Shown here piece by piece: positions 6,775 through 9,049 of a DNA stretch of 9,049 nucleotides. A program made the position numbers and the translations under genes. Origin of the DNA: Chthoniobacteraceae bacterium (lineage in GTDB: Bacteria; Verrucomicrobiota; Verrucomicrobiia; Chthoniobacterales; Chthoniobacteraceae); contig CANJYI010000090.1 in assembly GCA_947478975.1 (NCBI GenBank), positions 1 to 9,049 on the forward strand, written 5' to 3'. Positions within the stretch are counted from its first letter, which is position 1. Every line of letters begins with the position of its first letter. The notes under the pieces are model-generated. The model was not told where the DNA came from. It was given only the letters and a program-made list of their open reading frames with translations, and searched no databases.

Positions 6775-7671
6775 ATGCAACCCGCCCGAGAAACCATCCG
6801 CCTCTCCGAGGGACACTCCTTCCGGCTCCTCCGCTGGGCGCGCTCGCTGCGCGAGGTCGAATGTGTGCTGGCGCCCGAGCGGACCCAGCCTCTGAGCGGT
6901 GAGGGCGAGCGCTGGCATTTTCACGTGGAGATGGAGCTGACGCTTTTTACGCGCGGCTCGGGCACCCGTTTTGTGGGGGACCACATCGGGGCGTTTGAGA
7001 GCGGTGACCTGGTGTTACTTGGAGAAAAGCTGCCCCACTACTGGCACTGCCGAGGCCCGTCTAGCGGGCTTTCGGCACAATGGCATTTTCCGGAAAGCCA
7101 TGCGCTGTGGACGTTTCCGGAGACACTTTCGGTGCTTCCAATTTTTGAGCGGGCCAAGCGTGGGCTGCACATCACGGGCAAGGCGGCTGCGGAGGCGGGC
7201 GGAATGCTCCAGGGATTGCAGCGCAGCAAGGGCGCGGGCCGGCTCGCGCTACTGCTTGGGCTGCTCCACCGGATTGCGGAGGCCGGGAAAGGCGAATGCC
7301 AGCCGCTGTCTGAGCGCGCCTTTTCGCTTCCGGCCGGCGAGGGCCACCAGAGGGCGATTGCGGCGGCGGTGCGCCACCTTGTGGCGAACCACCGGGAAAC
7401 GGTGCGCCTGGAGGAGTTGCTCGCGCTCACGGGGCTGAGCCGCTCAAGTTTTGCGCGCCAGTTCAAACAACACTCGGGGAGGAGCTTCAGCGAGTTTCTC
7501 AACGGGCTCCGACTGGAGGGCGCCTGCCGGGAGCTGCGCGAAAGCACGCGTTCCGTGCTGGATATCGCTCTGGCATCTGGCTTTACGCAGGTTTCGTTTT
7601 TCAACAGACTGTTCCGCCGCACCTATGGCTGCAGTCCAACCGTGTTTAGGGCGAACCAGGACAGGCCGTAG
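6715..7671 (+). CDS. AraC-family transcriptional regulator with cupin-like sensor domain
   Basis: This is a DNA-binding regulator of up to 318 residues. The N-terminal half (about 30-130) has cupin-like features of AraC sensor domains, such as WHFHVEMELT (67-76) and a late GDLVLLGEKLPHYW (97-110). The C-terminal half (about 212-313) is the AraC double helix-turn-helix: the first HTH at about 232-251 (LEELLALTGLSRSSFARQFK) and the second at about 280-304, with the family's typical DIALASGF and FNRLFRRTYGCSP segments. The start is uncertain: ATG at 6715 has no ribosome-binding site, and the in-frame ATGs at 6763 and 6775 (residues 17 and 21) fit the usual family N-terminus better. It is transcribed divergently from the isomerase and probably activates the isomerase-oxidoreductase genes in response to a sugar. 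A strong terminator follows. Confidence 0.9.
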   Translation: MRLSSHHYLEDAPVLAMKVRMQPARETIRLSEGHSFRLLRWARSLREVECVLAPERTQPLSGEGERWHFHVEMELTLFTRGSGTRFVGDHIGAFESGDLVLLGEKLPHYWHCRGPSSGLSAQWHFPESHALWTFPETLSVLPIFERAKRGLHITGKAAAEAGGMLQGLQRSKGAGRLALLLGLLHRIAEAGKGECQPLSERAFSLPAGEGHQRAIAAAVRHLVANHRETVRLEELLALTGLSRSSFARQFKQHSGRSFSEFLNGLRLEGACRELRESTRSVLDIALASGFTQVSFFNRLFRRTYGCSPTVFRANQDRP

Positions 7672-7693
7672 ACTTCCCATGGGACGGGGAGTT

Positions 7694-7724
7694 GTCCGCA
7701 GATGACTCAGATTTTCACAGATAT
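7694..7724 (+). repeat. CAGAT-rich element, copy 3 (half copy, 3' of AraC gene)
   Basis: CAGAT occurs at 7699, 7708 and 7718, with the same 9- and 10-base spacing as copy 1, preceded by TCCG. It starts about 22 bases after the regulator stop. The right arm is missing; instead the sequence continues as ATTCTTTT into the terminator stem at 7731. Confidence 0.75.
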
Positions 7725-7730
7725 TCTTTT

Positions 7731-7769
7731 GAGGGCGGTCCCAGTTGTGTTTCCCGCCCTCGGTTTTTT
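7731..7769 (+). terminator. Intrinsic terminator of the AraC gene
   Basis: A perfect 8-bp GC-rich stem (GAGGGCGG at 7731-7738, CCGCCCTC at 7754-7761) with a 15-base loop is followed by GG and six T residues (7764-7769). It lies 60 bases past the regulator stop, downstream of repeat copy 3. This is the best intrinsic terminator in the window. Confidence 0.85.
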
Positions 7770-7881
7770 GCCAGGCGTCCACACCCCGCACCTGCCCCGT
7801 TTCTCCCAATAGAAGACGGCCCCCTCCCCCGCTGCGAAACCATGCAACTGCGGCGCCGCTCTCGACTCACCGGAGGGCGCA

Positions 7882-8685
7882 ATGCTGAGGGGAATTTTAT
7901 ATCACGGCCGGATCACGCAGTTCTCGTTCATCCTGCACGCCATAGGAGCACTTTTCTGTTTCGTGGCTTTTCTCATGGCGTCCTTGCCCGCGGAGCCGCT
8001 TCCTGTGGAGGGAGAGTCCGCGCCTACCGACCCCTCGCCGCACTGGCGCAAGCCACCCGCCCACAGCCGCTGGGAGATCACCTTCCAAAACGAAATTCCC
8101 GCAACCAAGTCGGACCCCGCCATCGATACCAAATACAGACCGCTCAGGGTAACGGTCACCCGCCACGGGAAGGACATGCTGCAGGAGGTGCTCATGGAGG
8201 ACGGCAAACGCTGGGAGACTTGGAGTCTCGGACCGATTCAAATCCAATCAATGGAGGGAAAAGACGCAGTGTGGCTACGGCCGCAGCACGCCAAACTCAG
8301 CGGTGTTTCCGATCCCACAGATCACCACTCTTTTGGAGAGTTCCATTGGATCCGCAAGGAGCATTTCCGCGGCACGTTCCCGGTTCTAGGAGTGCAGGCT
8401 GCTGTCTTTTTATTCCCCCTTGCAGACAACTCACCCGAAGCGCTCAAGGCTCTGCGCAGTGGAAAGAAAGGACCGATTGGCGCGCTGCCTTTGTGCGATG
8501 GAATTCTCGCAGCAGCGATCCATCCTGAAACAAAATATCCGCTCGTGTTGCAACAGGGCGGACAGCTGCGGACCTATACCGTCACCCCCCTACCCCAGGG
8601 CACACTCACACTTCCGGACAAGGTCAACCGGTTCCGTCAATTTCTAGCGGCCCCCGCGCGCGTTGCACCCAGACCGCTGCCATGA
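7882..8685 (+). CDS. Exported protein of unknown function (267 aa)
   Basis: I do not recognise a family. A positively charged start is followed by a long hydrophobic stretch (residues about 14-36, ending MASLPAEP), so it is a signal peptide or a single membrane anchor. The rest is soluble, with alternating strand-like segments: RPLRVTVTRHG (86-96), EDGKRWETWSLG (106-117), DAVWLRP (128-134) and RTYTVTP (230-236). The last 25 residues are proline- and arginine-rich. The ATG at 7882 has the best Shine-Dalgarno in the window (GGAGG at 7872-7876, five bases before the ATG), which supports this start over the longer frame on the same strand from 7692. Its stop overlaps the next gene's start as ATGA (8682-8685), which suggests translational coupling and a shared role at the cell envelope. 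Confidence 0.75.
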   Translation: MLRGILYHGRITQFSFILHAIGALFCFVAFLMASLPAEPLPVEGESAPTDPSPHWRKPPAHSRWEITFQNEIPATKSDPAIDTKYRPLRVTVTRHGKDMLQEVLMEDGKRWETWSLGPIQIQSMEGKDAVWLRPQHAKLSGVSDPTDHHSFGEFHWIRKEHFRGTFPVLGVQAAVFLFPLADNSPEALKALRSGKKGPIGALPLCDGILAAAIHPETKYPLVLQQGGQLRTYTVTPLPQGTLTLPDKVNRFRQFLAAPARVAPRPLP

Positions 8686-9049
8686 CCAAGCACATTCATC
8701 CCCGGCGCGTTCTGGTTCTCGCGTGGTATACCGCAGTGGTGCTGTTCGGATCTGCGCTCCCGTGTGTGCCGGTTCGCGCGGTCGCGGCGAAGGCGGCTCC
8801 AAAGGCCGCCCAGGATCCGGCAGTCCCCGCGATGACCGTGGAGGAGCTCGTGCACCATTTGTCGCAGGCGCTTGCCACCGGCGCCTGGGAGTCAGCCGTC
8901 GGGTACGGCAAGGCACTGCATCGGGATTACGGAGACCGGCCCGAAATAGTACGCCTTAGGGAACGGGTGCAGCTGACTCTTCTGCGTTGCCACCTGCATC
9001 TGGGCCAGTGGGCCGAGGCGGCGCCCCTTTTCGAGGTCGCGCTGCAGAC
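8682..9049 (+). CDS. Exported TPR-like protein, N-terminal part, cut by window end
   Basis: The frame opens with the ATG that overlaps the previous stop (ATGA) and stays open to the window end (122 complete codons). It begins MTKHIHPRRVLVLAWYTAVV, a basic n-region plus a hydrophobic segment (residues 9-33), that is, a signal peptide ending near VRAVAA. An Ala/Pro-rich linker (34-50) follows. From about residue 52 the text is helical with TPR-like spacing: TVEELVHHLSQALATGAWESAV, then YGKALHRDYGDRPE, then LLRCHLHLGQWAEAAPLFEVAL. The G-x-W-x-x-A pattern (GAWESA, GQWAEA) is typical of tetratricopeptide helices. It is probably a periplasmic scaffold working with its coupled neighbour; the partner and function are unknown. 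Confidence 0.75.
   Translation, partial: MTKHIHPRRVLVLAWYTAVVLFGSALPCVPVRAVAAKAAPKAAQDPAVPAMTVEELVHHLSQALATGAWESAVGYGKALHRDYGDRPEIVRLRERVQLTLLRCHLHLGQWAEAAPLFEVALQ

Noticed and set aside
7692..8528. Plus-strand open frame (278 codons) overlapping the exported 267-residue protein
   Set aside because: It starts inside repeat copy 3, crosses a strong terminator, is very Arg/Pro rich, and overlaps a frame that has a perfect ribosome-binding site and signal peptide.

Overview
The window looks like a piece of a GC-rich Gram-negative genome, probably from Verrucomicrobia (Opitutae-like). This is an inference from the gene mix (a XylA-like TIM-barrel protein, a Gfo/Idh/MocA oxidoreductase, an AraC regulator with a cupin-type sensor half, a secreted esterase, a vanadium-haloperoxidase-type protein, a TPR-like exported protein), from weak Shine-Dalgarno sites at most starts, and from two kinds of intergenic palindromic repeat. 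No RNA gene, phage module or CRISPR array is visible.

Left part (1-2725), a scarred region. The window opens inside an insertion sequence whose transposase C-terminus ends at 506. The element sits in the 3' part of a minus-strand gene for a large exported protein (LVIVD-type propeller repeats followed by bacterial Ig-like domains). That gene has also lost its 5' end: at about 1585-1600 it meets, head to head, a plus-strand vanadium-dependent haloperoxidase gene that lacks its own start and signal peptide. Two 5'-truncated genes facing each other imply a deletion or inversion breakpoint, or an assembly chimera.

Middle part (2726-7671), a carbohydrate locus. A 400-base spacer holds an array of small hairpins, nearly all with three-base loops. 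Then comes a secreted alpha/beta-hydrolase of the acetyl-xylan/feruloyl esterase type (+). It converges on two minus-strand genes: a XylA-like sugar isomerase, first in transcription order, and a Gfo/Idh/MocA oxidoreductase. A divergent AraC-family regulator lies across a short gap and is the likely controller. Together they fit uptake and breakdown of plant-type pentose polymers, but the true substrate is not shown by the sequence. The isomerase has a histidine where classical xylose isomerases have a metal-ligand aspartate.

Right part (7672-9049). A strong intrinsic terminator closes the regulator gene. After it, a well-placed GGAGG starts a two-gene unit: an unrecognised exported 267-residue protein whose stop overlaps (ATGA) the start of an exported, probably TPR-type protein that runs off the window.

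Three copies of a CAGAT-rich element (4060-4135, 5519-5597, 7694-7724) each lie about 20-40 bases past a stop codon, in the same orientation relative to the upstream gene. No complete new defence or mobile system is visible. The best leads are this 3'-end element, the histidine-substituted isomerase and the double-truncation junction.
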